Assembly: GCA_025531455.1 (NCBI GenBank)
Contig: JAMYHL010000040.1
Span: 248,001 to 312,000, forward strand
From: Apiotrichum sp. Y4204
Taxonomy: Eukaryota; Basidiomycota; Tremellomycetes; Trichosporonales; Trichosporonaceae
Direction of reading: 5' to 3'
DNA length: 64,000 nt
The notes under the pieces: generated by a model
What the model was told of the DNA's origin: nothing
Seen by the model: the letters and a program-made list of their open reading frames with translations, nothing else
The model's database searches: none
Position numbers and translations under genes: made by a program
Shown: piece by piece, positions 34,530 through 44,829 of the stretch
How the letters are laid out: every line of letters starts with the position of its first letter
How positions within the stretch are numbered: position 1 is the first letter of the stretch

Positions 34530-34707
34530 GATGGAAGGACAGTAGTACTTTGGGAATTTAGGAACGATGAAGGGCTTTATGAACGATTTGGAAGTCCAAG
34601 AACGATGCAGTTCGGTCAGTAGCTCAGGTACATGAGGAAAGACAGTCAGCACACATCCCGATGGCCACCCTCAAACAATGTACAACCTGCAATCGATACA
34701 TCAGAAT

Positions 34708-35945
34708 TTAGAGCTTGGCCTTCTCCTCGGCTCCAACGACGCCCCAGCGGTAGAACCACTCTGCGGCGCGGCCGACCATTTCCGGGGTACAAATGTGGCC
34801 AGCGCCGGGCTGGACCCACTGGTCGGTGTTGCCCGGCCCGCACTCGGGAACGATGACCTTGTCCCAGTCCTCCTGCCCCGCAGCGGGGGGCACGACCTGA
34901 TCAAGGCCGCCGTGAAGCGCAAGAATCTTCTTGCCCCGGTACGCGCCCTTCGGCGACTTGTCCTCGTAAAACGCACGCGTCGCGCGCGGGTAGTACATTT
35001 TCTCGGTGCCAATCGTGCCGTCTGCGCGGAAGCGCGGCGTGTGCACGTTCACGAGGCTGTCACTTGGCACAGCAATGATTGGGACCGCGACGCGGATGCG
35101 CGGGTCGCTCTTCAGTAGCCGCCACGCGACGTGCCCTGCCGTTAGAAGTTGCTTTCCAGAGGCACCTACCGCCGAGAGAGACGCCAGTAACCATGAACTC
35201 GGCGATGCGGCGCTCGCCTAGCGGGAAGATGTAGTCCTCGAGGAACTGGAAGACCAGCTGGTTGTCCTGCATGCCGCCCGCTGATCGTGTTAGTATGTAA
35301 GTAGCATCAGGTGAAGCGCGAGCACTGTGTCCTGTAGTGTGTTGAACGTGCACTCCCAACACTCACTCAGAGTTGCCGCCATTGCCTCACTGCCGTCAGC
35401 GCCGTCATTTCGCAAAACTCACAGTCGCAGAGGGTTCTTGTTGTACGACAGCTGGTCCTTCATCGGCCGCTTGCGCTCGCCATGGTTACGCTGATCCTGC
35501 AGCGTTAATCGTGTTCCGACACTTTCGATCATTCCCCGCATGAAACGCACCAGAGTTACGACAATCACATCCCGCTTCCATGTCTTCGGGTCCGCCTGGC
35601 TGCGCTTGCGGATCTCGCCAAACAGCCCGTGCGCCATGTTCTCCATCTGGGCGGCGTTGTTTGCCCATCCGTGAACGACGTTCTGTGGAGGTCAGCATGT
35701 GCGCTGGACGGATTATATGCGATGTCGTTTCAAGGGCTCCGACAATTCGGCCATGGGCTGCTTGCACTCACCACGACGCTGACTGGGCGGTCCGAACCTG
35801 CGATCTCTTCCAGACCGTAGACGTACACGTCGAGGTCAACGATCGTGACCTTCTTCTTCGAGCACGGGCTGCAGCCGAGGTTGAGGGACGGAAAATCCAT
35901 GACGTGCGCCGGGTCCTGGTTGCGGCGCGGAATAGCGGGAATCAT
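34708..35945 (-). CDS. Alpha/beta hydrolase, probably peroxisomal (ends AKL)
   Basis: Serine hydrolase of the alpha/beta fold, about 300 residues over six or so exons. Visible parts in order: N-terminal strand KKKVTIVDLDVYVYGLEE, oxyanion region NVVHGWANNAAQMENMAHGL (near 35680), DQRNHGERKRPM (near 35475), nucleophile elbow GVSLGG with Ser in GxSxG (near 35180), acid region ALHGGLDQVVPP (near 34910), and catalytic His in GAGHICTPEMVG (near 34790). The end is EKAKL; AKL matches the PTS1 consensus. The 3' ends of this gene and the acyl-CoA ligase are only 178 bp apart, and the start is divergent from a GST. The substrate is unknown; a peroxisomal thioesterase/lipase-like role is inference from the targeting signal and neighbour. 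Confidence 0.8.
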
Positions 35946-36368
35946 CCTTGGCGCTGTGTGGTGCGGTGTACGAGGGAGAGAAGGGTGAAGAATGAGGAGA
36001 ATGATAAAGAGAAGACAGAACTTTCAGGCGCTAGCATCCAATCCACATCTCGGTGCTGCATTGGTATCGTCCGCTGCGCGCGTCGTCGCCGTCGCCGCGT
36101 CGGAGCGGAGATTATCATCATGTGGGGTTGAGTAGTGGGGAAAGGATGCCGAATACCGGGTAGGCCCACCAAGTCGAAGATCAAAATACCAGAATCACAG
36201 GTACCGGCTATGTCCGGCTGAGAGGCGGGGCCCACCGCTGCCGGTCGGCACACATCGATGCCGATGAAGGCAGCGAGGTACAGTATGTGGTATTCTCGGC
36301 CGTCCATAGATAGATGCGACAACTGACAGGTCAACCTGATCCCAAACCCCTTCTCTCGAGCTCTCGCC
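35946..36368. promoter_or_regulatory. Bidirectional promoter, hydrolase / GST
   Basis: About 420 bp between two divergent starts, so probably shared control. It includes a GCCGTCGCCGCGTCGG-like stretch near 36088-36103. No known fungal site (for example a fatty-acid response element CCTCGG pair) could be assigned with confidence. Confidence 0.45.
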
Positions 36369-37184
36369 ATGTCTCCTCGCATCGTTCTTCACCATCTGCG
36401 TGCGTCGCGTGGAAGCCGCATCTTCTGGGTCCTTGAGGTACGTGAACTGAAGACTGACTGTTCGCCCAATGACCTTATGTTCATGAGGGACAAAGCTCAC
36501 TGCCTCAGGAACTGGAAGTACCTTATGAAGTCGTCGTGCACTACATGAAGCCCGGGACGGCATATGCCTCGTCGCTGAAGGAGGTCGCACCGCTCGGCAA
36601 GTCGCCGGCCGTCTACATCGACAATGAGCTGGTGTACGAGTCGGGCGCGATCATCACCGAGCTGCTGGCGCAGTTCCCCCGCGACAACCTCGAGGCCACG
36701 TCAAGCAAGGACTCGACCTTCTGGGGATACTTTTCCGAGGGCAGCGTAATGCTCTTCTTCCAGCCCGCCCGCTTCCTCAACATTGGCCGCGCGCAGGTCA
36801 AGGCCAAGGTCTCGCCCGAAGAGGGCCGCGGTGTCGACGCCCTCCAGGGCTGGATGGACGAGTGGAGCAACAACCACATGAAACTCGCCATGGACGAGGT
36901 TGAGCGCTTCCTTGCCGACAAACAGTGGTTCTCGGGCAGCGACAAGCTTGGCCTCGGAGACGTGCGTTGAAGTCGCAACCTACACAAAACCCCAATGCTT
37001 TCAGTGCTAACACCAGTTCATGATGCTCACACCCATCATGGCGATTGCAAGTCTCAAGGTCTTCCCCCTGGGCCCAAACACTCAGGCTTGGCTCAAGCGC
37101 GTGCGCGCACGACCCGCGTTCCAGCGCGCCATGACACGCATGAAAACCGAGGAGAAGAAGCAAATGGACAAGGGCAAGCTCTAA
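36369..37184 (+). CDS. Glutathione S-transferase
   Basis: Cytosolic-type GST of about 230 residues with two or three exons. The N-terminal thioredoxin-fold part reads MSPRIVLHHLRASRGSRIFW, then (after an intron near 36437-36509) ELEVPYEVVVHYMKPGTAYA. The glutathione-binding block PLGKSPAVYIDNELVYESGA follows, with the cis-Pro and the ES dipeptide that grips the gamma-glutamyl group. The C-terminal helical part includes GSDKLGLGD, then an intron before FMMLTPIMAIASLKVFP. It ends KGKL; GKL is not a standard PTS1 although it resembles the neighbours' tails. It shares a promoter with the alpha/beta hydrolase. Electrophile detoxification is the usual role; the substrate is unknown. Confidence 0.88.
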
Positions 37185-37440
37185 CCCGGGCGAAGGCCGT
37201 GGGGTGGCCCGGTTGGGCAAATTCAAAGTCCGTGAACGACTTGCATGGGCTCTACGTGATGCATAATGAAGCCGAGACATCCTTTAGTGACTATTATTAG
37301 CCTGCTGCATCTCCGGGCTCAGTGCAGAAGCGGCATGAGCTGAGAGAGGACATCTCTGAGCATCGCCGGCGGTTCGAAAGGGTCTGACATTAACAAAGGC
37401 ATACCGTATCTACTTACTCTTGTTGTGACGCAAACGCTTA

Positions 37441-38470
37441 CTACGACGTGAATATATTAAAATACTCATCACCGACGTGTTGGCGGTACGCGTCAAAGGT
37501 AAGAAACTTGTCGCGTTCCAGTCGCTCTTCGAGTGTCGGCTTTCCAATGAGCCCGTCGGGCTTAGCAAAGCTCATCTCCTCGAGGAAAAGCTCACGCAGG
37601 TCTCCTTGCTGGCCACTGAAGTTGTGTTTGTAGATTCGGAGTTGTTGGGAAGGTCAGGCGGGACGTTGTTCCGAAAGTCGTATCGATAGACTAAATCTTG
37701 CTTCTTTCTCCAAGTACGCATGCTGCGTTTGGCATTGACAATGTCAAAGCTCACCGTAGAATTGTCCAGGATTAGGGTGAGCAGGGATGCTAGGTGCTTG
37801 AGAACCATGTCAGCGCACAGCTCCGAGACCTGTATTCTGTTCCAACTCAATCTTTATCAAAGATCAAGTCGATCTGCGCGCCTTCCTCGATTTTCCCATT
37901 GACGCCGTTACGGATATCCCAGCCTCGAAAGACCGCTGCGCAATCACTGACGAGCCGTACCACAATGTGGGAGGAACCCGCAACGCGGTTATTAACGGTC
38001 CAAAGCGTCATTTAAATTTGATCGTGTGGGGCTCCCGGCCTGACGATTAGGACCTTGGAGTAGGGGAACACCGGAATGCTGACGGTTTCCACAGTGAAGG
38101 CTTTAACAATTTGAACGTTTGGTAGGTCCGCAAAAACGTAACGATCCTTCCAATGACGGGGGGAGCAAGCGAGCTCAAAGATGATGGCAGCATTGCGTAT
38201 TGTCGTGTCGGTCTCCCAATTGTACAGGGGTAGCGTGCCTCTGGGGCAAACCACCGTCGGGGTGTTATCCGTGATGTCTGTAACGATGATAAGTCTAACG
38301 AGAACTCGATCAACTTGATCACGCAGGGCCTTACAAGTTGCGCGTAGGTTGTTGAAGAAAGCTTCGATAGGCGCAAAATCGATGATGGCGGTGAAGATGT
38401 GTGGGTACCACCCAGGGCTGATTGTGGCGGGCATTGGGTTGGGTGATGTCGGCGTTGTGGGCCGTTCCAC
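37441..38470 (-). pseudogene. Broken F-box-like gene
   Basis: The first part (38470-38012) reads like an F-box-type protein: GWYPHIFTAIIDFAPIEAFF, NNLRATCKALRDQVDRVLVR, LIIVTDITDN. It meets an in-frame TAA at 38012-38014. The same frame then continues in protein-like sequence (MTLWTVNNRVAGSSHIVVRL, GWDIRNGVNGKIEEGAQIDL) until about 37850. Beyond a frame change it goes on as VSELCADMVLKHLASLLTLI and RTWRKKQDLVYRYDFRNNVP. After a second frame change near 37650 it ends as FAKPDGLIGKPTLEERLERD and DEYFNIFTS with a stop at 37441. No splice sites explain the stop and two shifts. Composition is lower in GC than the neighbours. A recent loss in a duplicated family, or sequencing errors, could explain it. 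Confidence 0.7.
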
Positions 38471-39092
38471 CTTTGCTGCAGTGTCAAACTCTGCTAGTGA
38501 CTAGGCTACTGTAGGCTACTCACAAGATGATGAAGCGAGCCTCAAGGCTCTTGAGGGATTGCGACAGAGGAACCCGGTTGAAATCATATTCGGAGACGGA
38601 CGGCGGAACCGGCAAGCTGAAAGCTCGAAGGGAACACGGGAGAAGAGAGCATAACGGAAATCGAGGTGTGAGGGAAGGAGAGCAAAAAATCATCGGAGAG
38701 AGGCGAACAAAAAATGTGCGAGTGAGAAAGAGATGTTGGCCGAAGGACACAACAGCAAGGGCGAAAAAACAAAAAGGAAAGAGAAAATGAAGTGAGTTGA
38801 TGGATGAGTTGATGAAGAAGCAGAGTTGAAGAGTAACAGGAGATCCCTCACCCTTTCTTCACATTGCACGCAGTGTGGATTGCTCACCTCGGATCCTCAA
38901 ACAGTCCAGTCAACTGCTTTACCCGGTCCGCCCGTCCACTCACGCCCTCACATCGCGATGATCATTGCCACTGACCACCGCTACTATTCGTGCGTCCTTG
39001 CATTTGTGCATGCTTTCATTAACGTCGTCAGACATCTAGAATACAACTTCTCAACTCGAAGCAAACTGATACACTCTCTCATAAAGATCAAG
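38471..39092. other. Intergenic, purine-rich region
   Basis: About 620 bp. 38600-38790 is strongly purine-rich on the plus strand, so pyrimidine-rich on the minus strand, which suits the old leader of the F-box-like gene. The remainder should be the promoter of that gene and the 3' region of the VPS62-like gene. No other gene was recognised. Confidence 0.5.
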
Positions 39093-41096
39093 CTACTGGC
39101 GACGGCGAAGCAGCTCATCCGGGCGATTGATAGGGTCGTCATCGTCTCCCGAGTCTGGATCCTTGGGGTCACGCTTCTTCGGGAACACGTCCCAGCGCCA
39201 TTCGTCCAGATCCTCGACGGCCACAGCACTGCTGTCCACCCAGCCGGACCGTCCCGGATCATGTACACATAGCACCCGCGGTGGGCTTGTAGCCACCCTG
39301 GTTGGCCCAGCATACAGCACTATCCGGTAGGCCTTCATTGCGTCGCGACTGCCCCGGCATGGCACTGTACTTGCAGAATAGTATGCGTGTCCAAGATACG
39401 GAAGCTGGCTTTCGACCAGACCCGGAGATGCGGCTGCTGGTCCGCGCACGACCTTGGCAGCAGGCCGTGAACAGATCTGGGTCATCAGTATGATAATCAA
39501 TCAATCACATCTTTCCGTAACTCACCTGCTCAACAACAATGCTCGTAATGTTGTGGTTGGCGACCTGCTCAGCAACGCTGTGCGAGATCCAGAACGAGAA
39601 CGTAGACTTTCCGGAGACAGCATGGCTGACCGTACACTGCCATAAGCTTGGTGGGATGCAAACCACTCACCTGTGGCGGAATGTCAAAGTCACGGTTCGG
39701 TCCTGGCGGCCCATCTACTAGCTGAACGTCAGCGTCCACTTTACGAAGACCTCGGACGCACTTGACAGATACCAAACAGCAGCTTCCACCAGCAACTGCT
39801 CTTCCTGTTCCCAAATTTGCCGAGATACTCGAGCCAGGCGCGGTCACCTGTGTGGTGAATGCGCTTTCCGGTCTTGGGCCCTTCCCAGAACTGAATCGGA
39901 ACAACATGGCCTTTGGTATCCCATATCGGCCCATTATCGTCCGTCATGTCCACTAGTGCCCAGAGATTCAAGAGTTGGGCATACACATGCTTTCCGGGGG
40001 TCGGCCAGGTGCCGTGGCTGCCAGACGCAACATAGGCGACTGGTCGGCCATCTATCTGCGGCGCTTCCTCCCACCGGAACGTACTGCTGATAAGCAGTGG
40101 AAAATGAAGATGCAAAGAAGATTCAACATACCCCGCAGCAAGGTTTCCACCTGAATGAGTGTCAAAGTCGACGGACACAGCCGTGCCGTTGACTGTGCGT
40201 ACGCGCAAATGCTAAGGTCAGAACGCATCGCAGGCACAACACACCTCCCAGTCCACCACATCTGCACAAGTCAGTATCTGAGGCATAAATTACACTCACG
40301 GTTTCCGAGCCACCCGAAGGTGCCAATGAGCTTGCCAAGATTGTACGGGTAGAAACTGGTTTATTAGAGGATGGTACACAAACGCTGCCTCACGTCCAAT
40401 ACCACAAATCCTGCCGTTAGTTGATGCAAGCTTGCGACATGCAACTCACGACAACACCGCGGCCCTGGTCAACCCAGAAACCATACACGTCTTCGCGCAC
40501 GATGCCCCGCCCATCCTCGCCGCGGGTCATACCGCCTTCCTGCCCGGCGGGACCATACAGGAATGAGCTGTTCGCATGCTCAAACAGTGGCTGAGCATTG
40601 TGCCCCACGTCAACGGCAAGCAGTTGTCGCCGGCCCTGTAATGGGAGTTGGTCTAGTCGCGAGGTGGTAAAAATGTCCTTGTCCTGGTGCGTCAGACACT
40701 GGGATGAGTTCACCAGGGACTCACCGGAAAGTATCGAGTGTAGTTTTGACGTTCGACCTGCTGTCAGTAAAAGAGGCATGGGTGAAGCCACTCACGAATC
40801 GATAGTGGTCTAGCATGTATTCCACAGAACTGGGAAAGAACAATTCCGTCTCGCTTCTCGTTAGCGTGAAGCCAGGAGGAACTGCGATGACCTACGAGAG
40901 CTTGAAAATGGGCGCATACTTGTCGAGTAGCGCCGCCATCTCAACATTCGGTTCATCGAGGGGTTGTGGAGCTGAAAATGGCGCATGGAATGTCGCCTGT
41001 GAACCCGAGGAGGCGAGTGCGCTGCCCACAAGGGCCAGCATCGCTAACGGTGCGATCTGGGGTCAGTGGGTGGCAAATGGAAGAAGAGTTTACCAT
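39093..41096 (-). CDS. VPS62-like secreted protein (DUF946 type)
   Basis: Protein of the fungal Vps62/Tda6 family; its biochemical role is not established. Joining exons gives a signal-peptide-like start MIAPLAMLALVGSALASSG, then LLDKYAPIFKLSETELFFPS. The latter needs a 42-nt intron with an AAG acceptor near 40850-40890, which also removes an in-frame TAG. It continues with SSVEYMLDHYRF, VREDVYGFWVDQGRG, the family core DLWYWTYYPYNLGK...GWLGN (near 40300-40400), APQIDGRPVAYVASGSHGTW with the conserved SGSHG, and DDNGPIWDTKG. The C-terminus is acidic (DPKDPDSGDDDDP). The first coding exon appears to be ATG alone (41096-41094), followed by a 37-nt intron starting GTAAAC. Family assignment is good, the gene model moderate. 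Confidence 0.75.
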
Positions 41097-42237
41097 GGCG
41101 AGACGAAGATGGCGATGCAGAATGTCACAGGTGTTGGAACATGAATGAAGTCAATCGCAGATCGTATGAGACTGTATTCCGCCGACGTCGTGGAAGCAAG
41201 GCCAGCAGGGGTTCGTCAACGTCGAGGTTGCCAGATGTGAGCAGCACAGGAAAAGCGGTGACGGTTTGTTGTTGTCGTGGTCATTGTGGATGTTGCCACC
41301 AGTAACCACACGCGCAACCATGACAACCTGGGCAAGGCGATCACGCGGTGATCGTGCGCTGATCTCGCGTAAATCACGCGGCTCCCACACGAGGCGCTAC
41401 CGCGCTACCATATGCTTCCATCGTCCCAGCGTTCCGTGTTCCTGAGTTTCAGTGTCCAGGTCTTCCGGGTCTCGGGCTTCTCGGACAGAGCGCAAAGAGC
41501 GGTAATGGCCCCCGCAGGGTCCGTGCAATGGCTTGCTTTCGCACCGACCGGCCCCCACCGAGCTCCGGTCCGCAGCTCGGCGCAGCATTCGCAGATTCGC
41601 AAGTGCTCCCATAATTGTCTCACGCCACACGTGCTGTGCGACGACCTGATGCGCTGATGCCATAAGGGTATGCAAAAAATATCTCCAAGCTATTGACTAC
41701 TTGCTATCGACCTAGCATCCATGGGCGCATCGGTGCATGGGGCGGGCGGGCAGTGTGGTCCGTTCTTGTGTGAGAATTATTTCCGGAATGGAGCTGGACT
41801 CGAGTGGCCGCGAGTGGACTGGAGTCGAGCCGGAAAGGAATTGAGAGCAAGGAAAAGTAGTGGGTGGACGCTTGGACGGAGGTCCGCCTGAGCCCGGGCC
41901 TCCTCCGGGGGCGCATCTCACTCCCTCTGCCAAGCTGCCATCAGCGCTAGCAACAAATTCAGATTGGTTATTTGGAGCGCGATTCCAAAGCGGAGAGCGG
42001 AGTAGTGCTAGTGTGTGGAAGAGTGGGTGGTCTGGTGACAGTAGTAGTGTCACATCTCGGCCATCACACCCACCACACCCAAACGGCTACTGCCGCCCTG
42101 GACCTTCCTCCCCCCCCCCCATCACGCATCATTATATTAAGCAGGTCGTGCCCTGCGTTTTAGGACTTTTCTTCCCCCATCCGCTCAACGCGATCCCCCC
42201 TCCTCTCTATCCATCACCCTCTCATCCATTCACCACC
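41097..42237. promoter_or_regulatory. Divergent intergenic region VPS62-like / sugar transporter
   Basis: About 1.1 kb between two divergent starts. A TATA-like TATATTAA lies at 42133-42140, about 100 bp upstream of the transporter ATG, and a pyrimidine-rich leader fills 42165-42237. A C11 run is at 42110-42120. Short frames in 41400-41680 are not protein-like. Confidence 0.5.
42133..42140 (+). promoter_or_regulatory. TATA-like element of sugar transporter gene
   Basis: TATATTAA about 100 bp before the ATG at 42238, followed by a pyrimidine-rich leader. Position and context fit a core promoter, but there is no transcript evidence. Confidence 0.4.
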
Positions 42238-44675
42238 ATGTCCCAGCAGGTCAGTCAACAGTACACAAGACGGCCGCCCTCGATATGATCATCAAACCCA
42301 CCCACCCACTTTGGTTCTAGATTGCGATTTTTATTGCTGCAGCGAACAAATGTGTTATCGTCAGCATCGCACAGCGCGGACAACTGTCCCATCAGTCTAG
42401 TCCTTGATCAGACTTGATCGGGATGCAACACGGGTGCCGGGCTGCACCTATGGGAGATTTGTATTGGCTTGCTACATGTGCTGCGGGGAGGTAAGCCCCA
42501 GCGACCAGCAGTCAACATCGACCATGTAGCCCGTGCTGAGATCATACCGTTGAGCGGAACAGGATAATGCCTGCGTCGCTAGTTGCCCAACGCCCTCCAC
42601 GCTTACAACTCAGCGAGCCGGTCCTGACTGGCACACAATGTGAGTGCATAGCATAGTCTGACAAAGGAGAGCAGTGAAGCAGATCGACGGGAGCATTGGC
42701 GGATCCAGTGATAGCTACGGAACGGAGCTCGCGGGCATAGTTATTCGAGAGCAATGTTGCACGCCCACTGCGACTAGCTGCGCTTTGACATTAGCCGCCG
42801 AGCTGCCCTGCAGTCATTGCTCGGAAAGGTTGTACCTCCTTGCTTTGCTAGTCCTCACTTGCCCCCGTCAACTGCTCTCCAATGCTCTGACTCAAACTTG
42901 GAGTGGAGAACACCACTGACATCAGTCCCAATGTCCGAGACACCGTTTCACGGTTCCGAGATGCCGGTCGTATGAAGCTTAACTTGTGGGTTCGACGAGC
43001 AGGTGGAGCTTTCTGAGAGCCGAAGAAGCTGTGAAGCTGCTTCCTCGTTCCCGGAACACAGCTCCATCTGAGATGAAAATCATCGGCTAGTCTCTGACGC
43101 CAGCTTCCTGAGCATCATCTTCGTCGGCATGGTGCTGAACGGCTGTGAGTTATCATCACCAGGCCTGTGGCCTTGCTTCTCCGCCGCAGCCTCTAATGTC
43201 AGATGATGGCACCCTTATCTCCGGTCTTCAGGCGTTCGACTCGTGGCACGAGGATCTCGGTCTTACCGATTCCAATCCCAGGAGTGCGGCTCTTATCGGT
43301 CTGCTCAACGCAGCTGGTCCTCTATCCGGTATTGTTGTCGGACCCCTGATCATGTGGATCGACGACAACCTGGGTCGCCGCTGGGGCATTCGATGTGAGT
43401 GGCTGCTCTCTAATCTGGGGCCAAACTGACAGTACAGTCTACGGCTACATGATCGTTATTGGTACCGCCATCTCGTGCGTTGCAGGTGTCGACGGCGGAC
43501 GTGGCAACAAGGGCTACGCGATCTTTGTTGTCGGCCGGTTTATCATCGGCTTTGGTCTCGCTGCCTTCCTCATGACCTCGCTTGTCGTGGTTCAGGAAAT
43601 CCCGCACCCGCGCTCGCGTAGCGTCATTGCGCAGAGCTGGAACAGCTACTACATCCTCGGCATGGTAATTGCCAGCTGGGTCAACTTCGGCTGCTCGTAC
43701 ATGACCGGCTCGTGGGCTTGGCGCATTCCCTACATCCTCCAGCTTCCTATGGCCGTGTACATCCTCATTGCGGTGCAGTTTATGCCGGAAACTCCCCGTT
43801 TCCTCATCAGCAAGGGCAAGGACGAGGAGGCGCTCGCCTTTTTGGTGAAGTACCACGGCAACGGCGACCCCAATGACCCCTTGGTCAAGTTTGAGTACGA
43901 CGAGATTCGGGACACGCTTGAGCGTGAGCGCCTCGCGCGTGCTGAGCGCTGGAGCGTCATTCTGCGCAGTCGCTCCAACCGCCACCGTCTCGGCCTCGCT
44001 GCTCTCATGACCAACCTCACTTGGATGTCTGGTTCGTCCATCATCTACTACTACTACGTCCTTGTGTTCAACTCTGTGGGCATCACTGGCGCCACTACGC
44101 AGACGGGAATCGCCGCCGGGCTGAACATGTTCTGCTGGGTTGCCCAGGTTTCCGCCGTCTGGCTCGGCAAGTATGTTGGTCGCAAGCGCATTATCCTCAG
44201 CACCTGGCCATTCATGCTCCTCTGTCTCATTGGTCTTTGCGTCGCGGGTGGCACGTTTGACAAGTCGGGTGGAACCGACAACCACAGCGCGGTCGCCACT
44301 GTTGTGCTTGTGTGGTTCTTCCTCGGTTCGTTCAACTTCTGCAACCCCATCCTCTACTCGTACCCGGCCGAGGTGCAGACCTACTCGATGCGCAGCAAGG
44401 GCCTGCTGGTCTGGAACACCCTCACCCAGATTCAGAGCGTATACGTAACCTTTGTCGACAGCGTTGCCCTCAGCTCCATCGGCTACAAGTACTACGCCGT
44501 CTACATGCCTCTCATCATCATGCAGTGGTTCCTCGTCAAGTTCTTCATGGTCGAGACACGCGGATACACGCTCGAGGAGGTTGCCTTCGCCTTTGACAGC
44601 CGCCACTCGAGTGCGTCGGACCTCAGCGCCCAGCTGCCCGAGTACTCCAAGCACGACCCCACCACCAAGGTGTGA
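42238..44675 (+). CDS. MFS sugar transporter (lactose-permease-like)
   Basis: Twelve-helix major-facilitator transporter of the fungal sugar-porter group. Exons join as MKLNFFLSIIFVGMVLNGYD then GTLISGLQAF (near 42970-43230). Later landmarks are DDNLGRRWGIR (loop 2-3), VGRFIIGFGLAAFL, EIPHPRSRSVIAQSW, PETPRFLISKGKDEEAL, WLGKYVGRKR and VETRGYTLEEVAFAFD, all sugar-porter signatures. The ATG at 42238 (MSQQ, then donor GTCAGT) follows a typical leader and gives an intron of about 660 nt to an exon near 42909 starting NTTDISPN. An alternative start at about 42570 (MPASLVAQRP, donor near 42632) also joins in frame to the same region. The body is certain, the N-terminus is not. The transported sugar is unknown. 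Confidence 0.88.
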
Positions 44676-44829
44676 GAGAGGGGGACGACATGAAATTCGA
44701 TGGTCTTGCTGGTCTTGAGCTAGATCTAAAACTCTCCGTAATCTTCATAATTTGGAAATGGATACAATGCGTCTTGGTACTTGCACGAGCATGTCCTACA
44801 TTTTACTAACTATGATAGAGCTCCTCCCT

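Noticed and set aside
37371..37381. GGTTCGAAAGG resembling a tRNA B box
   Set aside because: Second half does not match the B-box consensus, and no acceptor or D arm folds around it.
43410..44654. 414-codon minus-strand frame over the sugar transporter
   Set aside because: Antisense shadow; the plus strand has clear MFS signatures and the minus translation is His/Glu/Val-rich without domains.
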